From contig JANXTY010000026.1 of NCBI GenBank assembly GCA_025352145.1, positions 1 to 50,074 of the forward strand: 50,074 nucleotides of DNA. The letters are read 5' to 3'. The notes beneath the pieces were generated by a model. That model was not told where the DNA came from. It saw only the letters and a list, made by a program, of their open reading frames with translations, and ran no database searches. A program made the position numbers and the translations under genes. The stretch comes from Oxalobacteraceae bacterium (lineage in GTDB: Bacteria > Pseudomonadota > Gammaproteobacteria > Burkholderiales > Burkholderiaceae_D). How positions within the stretch are numbered: position 1 is the stretch's first letter; every line of letters starts with the position of its first letter. This document shows positions 37,371 through 47,000 of the stretch, in pieces.

Positions 37371-38120
37371 TTAATTTCTGGCATGGGAAAGCTGGAAACT
37401 CTCCACGCCATCAAACAATGCGATTTCACTGGCCAGATCAGACAAGGATGAACCCGATTTTTTACGTAAAGAGATTGCCACGAAATGCCATTCTGGCTGG
37501 CCTTTCTCATAAATAACGGAGAGAGAACCGATGGCTATTTCGTAACCGCGATTCAAGGCGGCACGTCGCAACGTTTCTTCACGAGGAACGAATTCTTTCT
37601 TGAACCGCAATACGATTTTTACTGCCTGACGAGAGGGAAGCCACGCCTCCAGTTTTGATCCCCATACCATGCAACCAGCAGATAAAAGGGCAAGCGCCAT
37701 AGCGGCGCCGAAAAACCCTACGCCCACCATTATCCCAATGGCAGAGGAGGCCCAGATCGATGCCGCCGTAGTCAAGCCGCTAATATTCATTCCCTCGCGC
37801 ATAATCACACCCGCACCCAAAAAACCAATGCCGGTAACTACACCCTGAATAATACGCGTCGGGTCACTGCCAAGAGAAGCAGCCATATGTCCGCCATACC
37901 AACTGCCCGGGTAACCGGCAATTACCGTCAGCGCCGCCGAGGCCATGCACACCAGCCCATAGGTACGCATGCCAGCCGCGCGACCATGATAAGAACGCTC
38001 ATAACCCACCACTAGCCCCAGCAATAATGCGCCGAACAGATTCAGAGTCACGATCAGATTGGTCGTGATCTCAGGACCAGACCAGTAAGCAGCCAACGAT
38101 TCGAAAGAGAGTAAATTCAA
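37371..38120 (-). CDS. MgtC/SapB family membrane protein
   Basis: A 249-aa inner-membrane protein with four to five N-terminal helices and a soluble ACT-like C-terminal domain (VKIVLRFKKEFVPREETLRRAALNRGYEI). GLVVGYERSYHGRAAGMRTYGLVCM is the family signature, and GIGFLGAGVIMREGMNISGLTTAASIW is also conserved. MgtC proteins inhibit the F-ATP synthase and support growth at low magnesium in pathogens; in environmental bacteria the role is less clear. The start codon is TTG, with GGAGG 9 bases upstream. No magnesium riboswitch was recognised. Confidence 0.92.
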   Translation of the reverse strand: MNLLSFESLAAYWSGPEITTNLIVTLNLFGALLLGLVVGYERSYHGRAAGMRTYGLVCMASAALTVIAGYPGSWYGGHMAASLGSDPTRIIQGVVTGIGFLGAGVIMREGMNISGLTTAASIWASSAIGIMVGVGFFGAAMALALLSAGCMVWGSKLEAWLPSRQAVKIVLRFKKEFVPREETLRRAALNRGYEIAIGSLSVIYEKGQPEWHFVAISLRKKSGSSLSDLASEIALFDGVESFQLSHARN

Positions 38121-38282
38121 GACAGACTGCCTCCAAAAATAAATAGTTCGTTCTTGCTCAACAATGTCAGAAACGTACCCGTATAGCCAATTGACTGACT
38201 ACTAGTCTATGCACATTATGGATTAGAGGATACTAAAATTTTCTTTTCTGCCGACGATAGAAAATATCCATTTTTTATTTTG
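38121..38282. other. Intergenic region upstream of the MgtC-family gene
   Basis: About 160 bp containing the leftward MgtC-family promoter region, with the small inverted repeat GACTACTAGTC near 38200. It is followed by the palindromic repeat at 38283 and then the hpt leader. Confidence 0.3.
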
Positions 38283-38377
38283 AGGCCTTACGCAAAATCG
38301 TCCCGGCAGACGTGCGGACGAAAGCAGTACGCCTGGTCGGCCAGAAGGCGCAACGCCGCCGGGACGATTTTGCGTAA
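38283..38377. repeat. Dispersed repeat family 2, copy 2 with perfect 20-bp inverted ends
   Basis: TTACGCAAAATCGTCCCGGC (38288-38307) is repeated exactly in inverse at 38358-38377. Between them lie 50 bp including AGACGTGCGGACGAAAGC and a small inner stem (CTGG, CCAG). The left part matches the copy at 7895, and the TTACGCAAAA start matches sites at 8701 and, inverted, 41133. Non-coding; it could also form a strong transcript hairpin upstream of hpt. Confidence 0.75.
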
Positions 38378-38460
38378 TTTAATCCGATAAAAAATGTTTA
38401 AATTTATCGTAGAATGTTCACTCTATTGCCACTATCCTATAAAGTAGGATTCATCAAATA

Positions 38461-38485
38461 TTTCCTCCTATTTCCTCCTCTTTCC
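38461..38485 (+). repeat. Tandem TTTCCTCCTA units in the hpt leader
   Basis: TTTCCTCCTA and TTTCCTCCTC stand in tandem, followed by a partial third unit TTTCC, ending 12 bases before the hpt ATG. The pyrimidine-rich unit is anti-Shine-Dalgarno in sense, so it does not help ribosome binding. Just upstream, ATCCTA and TAGGAT (38434-38450) form a small inverted repeat. Confidence 0.5.
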
Positions 38486-38496
38486 GGGCCATCCTC

Positions 38497-39075
38497 ATGC
38501 TCAATTTTCATTCCGAACGTGCACGCAAGTTGCTGGAAAGTGCAGTCCTGATTTACGATCAGGATGCTGTACACAATGCGATCAAACAAGTTGCCTCCCA
38601 TTTAAACAGCCACTTCGGACAACAGGACAGCCCTGAATTCCCGCTCGTGCTCGGTGTCATGGGCGGTGCAGTAGTTTTCACCGGCCAGTTGCTACCGCAA
38701 CTGACTTTCCCCCTGGAATTCGACTACATTCACGTCACCCGTTATGGCGACGAAGATCAAGGCGGCAAAGTGGTATGGAAAGTCATTCCGCGTTCCAACG
38801 TCGAAGGTCGCACTGTCATTGTGCTCGATGACATTCTCGATGAGGGAGAAACACTGGCGCAAGTTAAGCAACGATTGCTCGACATGGGCGCATCTGAAGT
38901 CGTGCTAGCCGTACTGGCCAATAAAGTCATCGGCAAGGCAAAACCCATCACCGCCAATTATGCAGGCCTCTCGATCCCTGACAAATTTGTCGTGGGTTGT
39001 GGCATGGATGCATTTGGCTATTGGCGCAATTTACCTGGGATATGGGCAATACAGCCGGACTGTTTGAAAGAGTAA
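38497..39075 (+). CDS. hpt: Hypoxanthine-guanine phosphoribosyltransferase
   Basis: Purine salvage enzyme transferring phosphoribosyl from PRPP to hypoxanthine or guanine; cytoplasmic. The PRPP-binding loop reads VIVLDDILDEGETLAQV; LGVMGGAVVFTGQLLPQL and FDYIHVTRYG are the other active-site loops, and DKFVVGCGMDAFGYWRNLPGIW the C-terminal nucleotide cap. Length (192 aa) is typical of the betaproteobacterial form. The leader has no good ribosome site, only pyrimidine tracts. Monocistronic. Confidence 0.93.
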   Translation: MLNFHSERARKLLESAVLIYDQDAVHNAIKQVASHLNSHFGQQDSPEFPLVLGVMGGAVVFTGQLLPQLTFPLEFDYIHVTRYGDEDQGGKVVWKVIPRSNVEGRTVIVLDDILDEGETLAQVKQRLLDMGASEVVLAVLANKVIGKAKPITANYAGLSIPDKFVVGCGMDAFGYWRNLPGIWAIQPDCLKE

Positions 39076-39078
39076 TTA

Positions 39079-39104
39079 ATTTTAGAGAGATATTTTAGAG
39101 AGAT
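39079..39104. repeat. Perfect 13-bp tandem duplication behind hpt
   Basis: ATTTTAGAGAGAT occurs twice in direct succession (39079-39091, 39092-39104), just after the hpt stop. It is probably a slippage product. Confidence 0.7.
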
Positions 39105-39193
39105 ATATGTGCACACTTATGTGAACACCAGAGCGCTCGCCTGATCAGGCGCTGGTCATCCACAATAGATCTGCAGCCGCTGCACAAAAATTC

Positions 39194-40060
39194 TCAACCC
39201 TCAAGCCGCCCCATGCGTCCGCTTTGATAATCCCGGACAGCCTGATCTAATTCCGATTCGGCATTCATCACAAAAGGACCGCGTGCAGCAATTGGTTCAT
39301 TGAGTGGCTTGCCGTTGAGCACCATAAACTGCGTATTCTCAAGCGCTTTCAATTCGATATCGTCACCGTCTCGGGTCAACAACGCAAGGTCAGCCGTTCC
39401 CAATGTTCTTCCGCCAAAGACGAGCTTGCCAGTGCGCACAAAGATCAACGTCGTGTAACCAGCCGAAAGAGGCAGGTTAATCGTCTTGTTTTCATCAAGA
39501 GCGATATCCCAAAGATTGATGGGACTAAATGTGCTGGCAGCGCCATGCACATCCTTGTAGTCGCCGGCAATGACACGCACCGTACCGACCTCGCCCGGCA
39601 ACGCAATCACCGGAATCGCCCCCTTCACAATAGACTGGTATCGTGGCGCAGACATTTTGAATTCTGTGGGGAGATTGACCCACAGCTGCACCATTTCCAA
39701 CACACCGCCTTGGCTGGCAAATGCCTGCGAATGAAATTCTTCATGCACGATGCCCGATGCAGCGGTCATCCACTGCACATCTCCAGGACCAATCACGCCC
39801 CGATTACCGACCGAATCACCGTGCTCAATTTCTCCCTGAAAGGCGATGGTCACCGTCTCAAAACCGCGATGCGGATGCGCACCGACACCCCGTTTTTTTG
39901 TCGTCGCGGTAAACGCCATCGGTCCGCCATAATCGAACATCAAAAAAGGACTGATTTTTTCAGTGAAAGCCAGATCGCCAAATAAAGGCCGCACCGGAAA
40001 ACCATCGCCGACCCAATGCCCTTGGGCTACTGCGGGGATCAAGGTTTGAATCTGTTTCAT
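39194..40060 (-). CDS. Pirin family protein
   Basis: A 288-aa bicupin of the pirin family; members are iron-binding, and some show quercetinase activity. The N-terminal cupin carries the metal-ligand motif GVGAHPHRGFETVTI with EIEHGDSVGNRG and GIVHEEFH. The C-terminal cupin (TLIFVRTGKLVFGGRTLG, DGDDIELKALENTQFMVLNG) lacks metal ligands, as is usual. The ATG at 40060 with GAGGGT upstream is chosen over a start four codons earlier. Function in this organism cannot be inferred; no operon partners. Confidence 0.92.
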   Translation of the reverse strand: MKQIQTLIPAVAQGHWVGDGFPVRPLFGDLAFTEKISPFLMFDYGGPMAFTATTKKRGVGAHPHRGFETVTIAFQGEIEHGDSVGNRGVIGPGDVQWMTAASGIVHEEFHSQAFASQGGVLEMVQLWVNLPTEFKMSAPRYQSIVKGAIPVIALPGEVGTVRVIAGDYKDVHGAASTFSPINLWDIALDENKTINLPLSAGYTTLIFVRTGKLVFGGRTLGTADLALLTRDGDDIELKALENTQFMVLNGKPLNEPIAARGPFVMNAESELDQAVRDYQSGRMGRLEG

Positions 40061-40446
40061 GAGAACCCTCACTTTCTACTCTAAATATCGAACTGAAATT
40101 CTGGCTCTGGCGGCATCGCATTCCGCCTTCAGTCGCCAGCGGGGCGCTGATCACAGGAATGCACAAATTGCGCGGCGCCGGAGGGTATGCCAGGAAAACC
40201 TCGCTTACATTGGACAATGACCGGCGGTATGGATTGAAGCCATTGGATTATCAATTAAAAAGAACGACCGCTCTAAAATTTATGCTAGCATTTTAAAGTA
40301 CCCACACTAAAAAAATCTTCTCTATTGCAGCTTTCAGACCAATCGTCTAAGCTTAATCCGCATTTGATCACTCTGCTCATCCTTAAGGTGCCTTAACCTC
40401 CGACATCCAGAACAGCATGGTTTGAATTTTTAGCATTGGATAAACA
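40061..40446. other. Divergent intergenic region (pirin / PilZ)
   Basis: About 385 bp with promoters in both directions. It contains an inverted repeat TAAAAT and ATTTTA with a 10-base spacer in the low-GC stretch 40275-40296. An open frame on the minus strand here (to 40217) lacks protein-like features. No RNA gene recognised. Confidence 0.35.
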
Positions 40447-40779
40447 ATGACTATCGAACAAAGGCAATCTTCACGCAAGGTCTTGCGTATCAAAGCTATT
40501 CTAACCATCGGTTCCGCAGAACCCATCACCGTGCGTACCATGGATGTCGGGAAGTTTGGCATGAGTCTGGTCAACGTCCCGGATCAACTCGCGATTGGTC
40601 AAGTGGTTGATGCGGCTTTTGAGATGTTCTTCGATGGCATCAACCACCACATTGTCGTCAATGCCAGAATATCGTATTGCGTCCAAACCGAAGACGAGGG
40701 CTTTAAGATCGGACTGCAATTTCTTGCGCTCGATTCATCCGAAGGTGCGGCGCTGATCGCACGCTATATCGGCTCCTAA
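40447..40779 (+). CDS. PilZ-domain protein
   Basis: A 110-aa protein made up of one PilZ domain, a cyclic di-GMP receptor fold. The N-terminal EQRQSSRKVLRIKA contains the RxxxR-type c-di-GMP-binding arginines, and TMDVGKFGMSL is the D/NxSxxG-like motif with Val-Gly in place of the usual Ser, so binding may be weakened. YCVQTEDEGFKIGLQF is the conserved C-terminal strand region. GGATAA precedes the ATG by about 4 bases. It could be a target of the GGDEF-EAL protein at 21 kb. Confidence 0.85.
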   Translation: MTIEQRQSSRKVLRIKAILTIGSAEPITVRTMDVGKFGMSLVNVPDQLAIGQVVDAAFEMFFDGINHHIVVNARISYCVQTEDEGFKIGLQFLALDSSEGAALIARYIGS

Positions 40780-40810
40780 AAAGTCGATCCGCATAGCGGT
40801 CACATTTGAA

Positions 40811-41035
40811 TCAACTCTGGTGGGTACGCTGCTTAATGGCCCGCCACACTACCCGCTTTTGCACTTCGCTGGCGCAACGCCACTGCGCAATTTCATCGAT
40901 AGTGCGCCAACATCCTTCGCATAAGCCCGTGGCTTGATTAATGCGACATACATTGATACAGGGCGAAGGCAGCACGCCGATATAGGTATCAGGATCAATC
41001 TCCTCTAACGCGATGAGTGGTGAATCCGGGAGCAT
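40811..41035 (-). CDS. DUF1289 small Cys-rich protein
   Basis: A 74-aa protein of the DUF1289 family. PSPCINVCRIN and GLCEGCWRTIDEIAQW contain four conserved Cys (C-x3-C-x8-C-x2-C), probably a metal site. Function is unknown for the family. It is convergent with the PilZ gene (31 bp apart) and divergent from the RND operon. Confidence 0.88.
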   Translation of the reverse strand: MLPDSPLIALEEIDPDTYIGVLPSPCINVCRINQATGLCEGCWRTIDEIAQWRCASEVQKRVVWRAIKQRTHQS

Positions 41036-41120
41036 TTGTTTTCAGAAAAAAGGGGGGATGTAACCGATCATTTTCAACCGTAGCCATCTACTACAATGAG
41101 TCGGACAGTGTAACAATATT

Positions 41121-41149
41121 AGGGCTTACGACAATTTTGCGTAAGCCCT
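41121..41149. repeat. Family 2-like palindrome upstream of the RND operon
   Basis: AGGGCTTACG (41121-41130), 9-base loop ACAATTTTG, CGTAAGCCCT (41140-41149): a perfect 10-bp stem. Read from the right it begins AGGGCTTACGCAAAATTGTC, matching the start of the repeat at 7895 (AGGACTTACGCAAAATTGTC) at 19 of 20 bases. It lies in the divergent promoter region between DUF1289 and the efflux operon. Confidence 0.65.
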
Positions 41150-41282
41150 GAACCTACTGTTACAACAAGAAAACGATGGTCGTGATAAAGTCAAGAAATC
41201 GACCGATCAATCAACACGTACATCCCGCAATCAACGACAGAATACGCATCCCGCGTCTCCTACGCAAAGAAATTTTCCATCA

Positions 41283-42785
41283 ATGAACCGATCCATCATT
41301 TTCGTTCCATTAGCACAACGTACTCTGAAATATTCTCTTACCGCTGCCCTGGGACTGGGCTTGGGCGGCGCATTAACATTAAGCGCTTGCTCCAGTCTAT
41401 CTGCAACACATTCACCCGCCCCAGCGAACGCACTGCCCACCACATGGCAAGCGCCGCTTCCGCAGGAGGCGGGAAGCACGCCATTACTCAATTGGTGGCA
41501 ACAATTTAACGATCCTCTGCTAACCCAATTGATCGATGCGGCACAAGCGGCAAGTCCAACGCTGGCCTCGGCCAAATCACACATTGAACAAGCGCGTTCG
41601 CTACGGGTTTCCGCCGGAGCCGCATTATTCCCCACGCTTACCGCCAGTGCCAGCGCCTCTCGCGGCAAGCAGGATTTGATCACCCCGCTAGCTAATATCG
41701 GATCAGCCGGAGTACAAACTGCATGGGAAATCGACCTCTTCGGCGCTGCCAGCGCAGGGGGAAATGCAGCCCAGGCGCGATTCGAGGGGGCTCAAGCCTC
41801 CTGGTACGCCGCCCAAATTTCGGTAGCGGCCGAAGTAGCCAACAACTATGTCGCTTTGCGCGCCTGCGAAGCGCAAACGAAACAAAAACAAATCGATGCA
41901 AATTCACGTACGCAGACAGCAACCCTGACCGAGCAAAGTGCCAAAGCAGGATTCCAGTCACCTGCCAACGCCGCACTATCGCTTGCCAGTGCAGCACAAA
42001 GCAGGAGCGCCCTGATCGTACAACGTACACAATGTGATCTGAATATCAAAGCGCTGGTCGCCATGAGTGCCATGCCGGAACCGGCATTACGGGCCGCACT
42101 AGCTCCCGGTAACGCGCACCTGCCGCAACCCGCCCAGATCGCCGTCGCCAGTGTGCCCGCCCAAGCATTGGCGCAGCGCCCGGATTTGTACAATGCAGCG
42201 ACAGAGGTGATTGCTGCTAGCAGTGAAGTCTGGCAAGCCAAGGCGCAGCGCCTGCCGCGCATCAGTTTGTTTGGCAACATCGGACGTACCCGGATTGAAT
42301 CAAATTCCCAAGTAAATACCGGTACCGTGTGGAGCATCGGCCCAGTGTCGGTGGTTCTGCCTCTGTTTGACGGCGGCGTACGCAGAGCCAATGTGGATGC
42401 AGCCCGCGCCCGTTACGATGAAGCTGGCGCGGTCTATCAGTCCAAGTTGCGCAACGCCGTGCGTGAGGTGGAAGAAGCGCTGGTGTCATTGCACAGTTTC
42501 GCCGAGCGCCGCAGCGATGCACAGATCGCCGTCGATGGTTTTTCTACTTCATATCAAGCGACCAAAGCGCGTTACGACAACGGGCTGGCGAACTTGTTTG
42601 AGCTGGAGGATGCACGTCGCAGCGCAGTGCTGGCGCAAAGTGCCTTGATCGAATTGCAGCGCGAACACATCGCCACATGGATTGCGCTGTACCTTGCGCT
42701 CGGTGGCGGATGGGGAAACGACGCGTTGATTGCATCTCCCCACCATTCGATGTCAGCAATACTGGATAAAACAAAGGCGCAGTAG
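41283..42785 (+). CDS. RND efflux outer-membrane lipoprotein (NodT/OprM family)
   Basis: Outer-membrane channel of a tripartite efflux pump. A lipoprotein signal ends in lipobox LSAC (Cys about 37). Two repeated outer-membrane-efflux-protein domains follow: PLLNWWQQFNDPLLTQLIDA, SARGKQDLI-type strands, AWEIDLFGAASAGGNAAQARF, then QRPDLYNAATEVIAASSEVWQAKAQRLPRISLFG, LPLFDGGVRRANVDAARARY and LYLALGGGW at the end. At 500 aa, the length is normal. It is the first gene of the operon with the adaptor (152 bp downstream) and the pump. Confidence 0.94.
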   Translation: MNRSIIFVPLAQRTLKYSLTAALGLGLGGALTLSACSSLSATHSPAPANALPTTWQAPLPQEAGSTPLLNWWQQFNDPLLTQLIDAAQAASPTLASAKSHIEQARSLRVSAGAALFPTLTASASASRGKQDLITPLANIGSAGVQTAWEIDLFGAASAGGNAAQARFEGAQASWYAAQISVAAEVANNYVALRACEAQTKQKQIDANSRTQTATLTEQSAKAGFQSPANAALSLASAAQSRSALIVQRTQCDLNIKALVAMSAMPEPALRAALAPGNAHLPQPAQIAVASVPAQALAQRPDLYNAATEVIAASSEVWQAKAQRLPRISLFGNIGRTRIESNSQVNTGTVWSIGPVSVVLPLFDGGVRRANVDAARARYDEAGAVYQSKLRNAVREVEEALVSLHSFAERRSDAQIAVDGFSTSYQATKARYDNGLANLFELEDARRSAVLAQSALIELQREHIATWIALYLALGGGWGNDALIASPHHSMSAILDKTKAQ

Positions 42786-42937
42786 GATACGAACGAAATG
42801 GGCCATCCCAGTACGAACCACAATGGAATGGAAGAAAAGTTAAAAACACTGCCCAGGTTTTTTTAGTTTGGTAAAGCCTTGGCGCCCGGACCCACTTTGC
42901 TTCCATCCCGAATAATTTTCGATTCAAATTTCAACCT

Positions 42938-44074
42938 ATGAACCCCTCTAAAAAATCTCTCTCATCGATCGGTGCAAGTATATTCATTGGTGCAACGCTG
43001 ATTACCGTGGCGTTTCATGCAACCGCCGAAAAACCCAGCGTAAGCGCGTCCAAACCAGCCTTGACCGTCACAGTGGATCAACCGCACAGTGCAACGCTGT
43101 CGCTTAAACTAACTGCCAACGGGAATGTGACCGCCTGGCAAGAAGCGAGCGTAGGGAGCGAAGCCAACGGGCTGCGCCTGGCCGAAGTACGCGTAAATGT
43201 AGGCGATGTAGTCAAGCGTGGCGAAGTCCTCGCTGTGTTTGCTGCCGATAGCGTGCAAGCAGATGTGGCCCAGGCAAACGCGGGCGTCGCCGAAGCGGAG
43301 GCCAGCGCAATGGAAGCAGCGGCAAACGCCGAACGCGCCCGAGTCCTGCAAGCCAGCGGCGCTTTAAGCGCGCAACAGATCACGCAATACACGACCGCAG
43401 AAAAGACAGCCGGAGCGCGTCTGGAATCCCAGCGTGCGGCAGCCAAAATAGCGCAGCTTCGGCTCGCACACACCCAAGTGGCGGCCCCCGATAGCGGCGT
43501 TATTTCGGCCCGCAGCGCGACGGTGGGCGCGGTGTTGCCAGCAGGCCAGGAACTATTTCGCATGATTCGCCAGGGTCGCCTGGAATGGCGGGCAGAAGTC
43601 ACGGCCGACGAAATGGCGCGTTTAAAACCGGGCCTCGTTGCCCGGGTCCTGACTGCCAACGGCATTATCAAAGGCAAGGTAAGAATGGTCGGACCTACCA
43701 TCGACCCGCAAAAACGCTCCGGTTTGGTCTACGTTGATTTACCGATCACGTCCGCACTGAAGGCGGGTATGTTTGCCAAAGGGGAGTTTGAACTGGGCAG
43801 CTCGGCGGGCTTGACTGTGCCGCAACAAGCGGTCGTTGTGCGCGATGGTTTTAGCTACGTGTTTCGCCTAGGTCCCGATAATCGCGTTGCGCAAGTGAAG
43901 GTGCAAACCGGACGGCAATCAGGCGATCAACTTGAAATATTGAGCGGTATCGCAGCCGATGTCCGTCTGGTGACGACTGGCGCGGGCTTTCTCAATGACG
44001 GCGATTTAGTCAAAGTGGTGGCCGCAGCTGTCAGCAAGCATGCAGAGATTTCTCCTGCGACAGTCACACCCTAA
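42938..44074 (+). CDS. RND efflux periplasmic adaptor subunit
   Basis: Membrane-fusion protein linking pump and outer-membrane channel. The N-terminus has a signal peptide (IGASIFIGATLITVAFHATA, then EKPSV) without lipobox. VGSEANGLRLAEVRVNVGDVVKRGEVLAVF is the lipoyl half-motif, followed by an alpha-hairpin rich in Ala, Glu and Gln (residues about 105-170), the second lipoyl half (TQVAAPDSGVISARSATVGAV), and the beta-barrel and membrane-proximal domains. At 378 aa it is average. It lies 18 bp ahead of the pump gene. The substrate cannot be read from the sequence. Confidence 0.94.
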   Translation: MNPSKKSLSSIGASIFIGATLITVAFHATAEKPSVSASKPALTVTVDQPHSATLSLKLTANGNVTAWQEASVGSEANGLRLAEVRVNVGDVVKRGEVLAVFAADSVQADVAQANAGVAEAEASAMEAAANAERARVLQASGALSAQQITQYTTAEKTAGARLESQRAAAKIAQLRLAHTQVAAPDSGVISARSATVGAVLPAGQELFRMIRQGRLEWRAEVTADEMARLKPGLVARVLTANGIIKGKVRMVGPTIDPQKRSGLVYVDLPITSALKAGMFAKGEFELGSSAGLTVPQQAVVVRDGFSYVFRLGPDNRVAQVKVQTGRQSGDQLEILSGIAADVRLVTTGAGFLNDGDLVKVVAAAVSKHAEISPATVTP

Positions 44075-44092
44075 AGGGACGAAAGACAAGCC

Positions 44093-47000
44093 ATGAATTT
44101 CTCAGCCCTTTCCATCAAAAATCCCATCCCGGCGATCATGTTGTTCGCCTTGTTGTCGCTCGCCGGTTTATTGGCGTTCCAATCGAGTGCGGTGCAGGAC
44201 TTTCCCGATATTGAACTGCCGATGGTCACAGTCAGTGCGACCCTCGACGGTTCGGCGCCCGCCCAGTTAGAAACCGAAGTCGCCCGCAAGATCGAAAATT
44301 CGGTCGCCACGCTGCAAGGCGTCAAGCACATTTACACTACTGTGCGTGACGGCGAAGTGAGCATCAACGTCGAATTCATCCTGGAAAAAGATCCCGCCGA
44401 AGCGGTCAACGATGTGCGCGATGCAGTGGCGCGCGCACGCGCCGATCTGCCCGCAGAAATGCGTGATCCGAGTGTCACCAAAGCCAGCTTTGCAGGCCGC
44501 GTGATCCTGACGCTCACCGCCGAATCGGACAAACTTGATGAGCAGGAAGTGTCGTGGTTCGTCGATAACACGGTCGCCAAAAAACTGCTCACCGTCCCCG
44601 GCCTGGGCGCAGTCAAACGCATGGGCGGCGTCACGCGCGAAGCGTTGATCGAACTCGATGCAGCAAAAATGGCCGCGCTCGATGTCAGCGCAATGGACGT
44701 GTCGCGGCGGTTGAAATTGGTGCAGCAGGAATCACCCGGCGGACGTGGCGATGTCGGCGGCGCAGAACAAAGCGTGCGCACCATCGCCACCGTCAAATCG
44801 ACAGCCGACCTGGCGCGAATGGAAATGCCCTTGCCCGACGGACGTAAAATTCGCCTCGACCAAATCGCCAACGTGCGCGACACCGTGGCAGAACAGCGTA
44901 GCGTGGCGCTACAGGATGGCAAGCCAGTGGTTGGCATCGAAATTTTTCGCAGCAAAGGCGCGAGCGAAATCGATGTGGCGGCAGGCACGCGCCTCGCCAT
45001 CGACCAGCTGCGCGCCGAATATCCCAACGTCAAGCTGACCGCCGTGATCGACAACGTCGCACCGGTGCAAGAAAACTTCACAGGCTCGATGGAATTATTA
45101 TACGAAGGCGCATTGCTAGCCGTGCTGGTAGTGTGGTGGTTTCTACGCGATTGGCGCGCCACGCTAGTGGCCGCTGCCGCCCTTCCCTTGTCGGTGATTC
45201 CGGCATTTCTGGGGATGAAATATTTCGGCTTCACGCTCAATACCGTCACTTTGCTATCGCTGGCCTTGGTAGTGGGGATTCTGGTAGACGATGCGATTGT
45301 GGAAATCGAGAATATCTCGCGCCATTTACGCATGGGAAAAACACCGATGCAGGCGGCGATGGAAGCGGCCGACGAAATCGGTTTGGCCGTGATCGCCACC
45401 ACTTTTGCACTGGTCGCCGTGTTCTTGCCAACCGCCTTTATGGGGGGTATTCCGGGGAAATTTTTCAAGCAATTCGGTTGGACGGCCGTGCTAGCGATAG
45501 TCGCATCGCTCGTGGTGGCGCGCTTGCTCACGCCGATGATGTCCGCCTATTTGCTCAAGCCCACCAAAGAAGGACAATTAGTCGATGGCTGGATCATGCA
45601 AAAATACATGGGCGCCATGCGTGCATGTCTGCGACATCGTTTGCTGACCATGATCGGCGCGGCCCTGTTTTTTGCCGGATCGATTTCTCTGGTGGGATTA
45701 TTGCCCACGGGTTTTGTGCCGCCATCCGATCGCGGCCAAACCCAAATCAATCTGGAACTGCCACCCGGCAGTACTTTGCAGGAAACCTGGAATCTGGCCG
45801 AACGCGCCCGTATCGCCGCGCAAAAAGTGGCGCACGTCAAAACGGTATTCAGTTCGGTAGGCGGCGGCTCCAGCGGCGACGCTTTTGCGCCGGGCGCCGC
45901 AGCCGAAGCACGGCGCGCCGTGTTAACCCTGACGCTGACCCACCGCAACCAACGTAAAGCCTCGCTCAAGGATATTGAAGATCAAATTCGCATCCAATTA
46001 TCGGAACTGCCGGGCGCGCGTTTCAACGTCGGCCCGCCCGATACCGGCGTCAAGATGCAAGTGGTGCTGCGCAGCGAAGATGCACTCGCCCTGACTGCAG
46101 CAGCCCAAGCCGCCGAGCGCGACTTGCGCACGCTCAAAGGCGTGGGCGCAGTCAGTTCCAGCGCCAGCCTGGTACGGCCGGAGATCATCGTCCGGCCCGA
46201 TTTTTCCAAAGCTGCCGACATGGGCGTGACCGCATCGAGTATCGGCGAAACCGTGCGCGTCGCCACCGCTGGCGACTATGATACCAACCTGACCAAGATG
46301 AACCTGAGCGAGCGCCAGGTACCGATCCGCGTCAAGCTGCCCGACGCCGTGCGCGCCGATCTGGCTTCGCTGGAACGTCTGACCGTACCGGGCAAAAACG
46401 GCCCGGTCATGCTGGCCAACGTCGCTGACATCCAGATCGAATCCGGCCCCGCCGAGATTAGTCGCCTCGACCGCAGCCGCAACGTCATACTGGAAATTGA
46501 GCTGGGATCACGCAGCCTGGGCGATGTCTATGCGGAGGCCATGCAATTGCCTGCGCTGAAAAACCTGCCGCCCGCGGTCAAAATCATCGAGCTAGGTGAC
46601 GCGCAGGAAATGCAAGCCCTGTTCGCCAGCTTCGGCCTCGCCATGCTGATCGGCGTGTTGTGCATTTACGGCGTGCTGGTGCTGTTGTTTAAAGACTTCA
46701 TGCAACCCATCACCATTCTGGCAGCGCTGCCACTATCGGCGGGCGGCGCATTCGTCGCCCTGCTGGTGACCAACAGCCCCTTGTCGATGCCATCGATGAT
46801 CGGTCTGATCATGCTCATGGGCGTGGTCACCAAAAATTCGATCCTGCTGGTCGAATACGCCATCGTGGCACGACGCACCGGCATGAACCGTTTCGACGCA
46901 CTGGTCGACGCCTGCCACAAACGCAGCCGCCCCATCGTCATGACCACCATTGCGATGGGTGCCGGCATGATGCCGCTGGCTTTAGGCTACGGTGCCGACC

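Noticed and set aside
44332-45531. 399-codon minus-strand open frame
   Set aside because: Antisense to the RND pump, with Ser/Thr/Arg-rich low-complexity translation; the pump is clearly the real gene.
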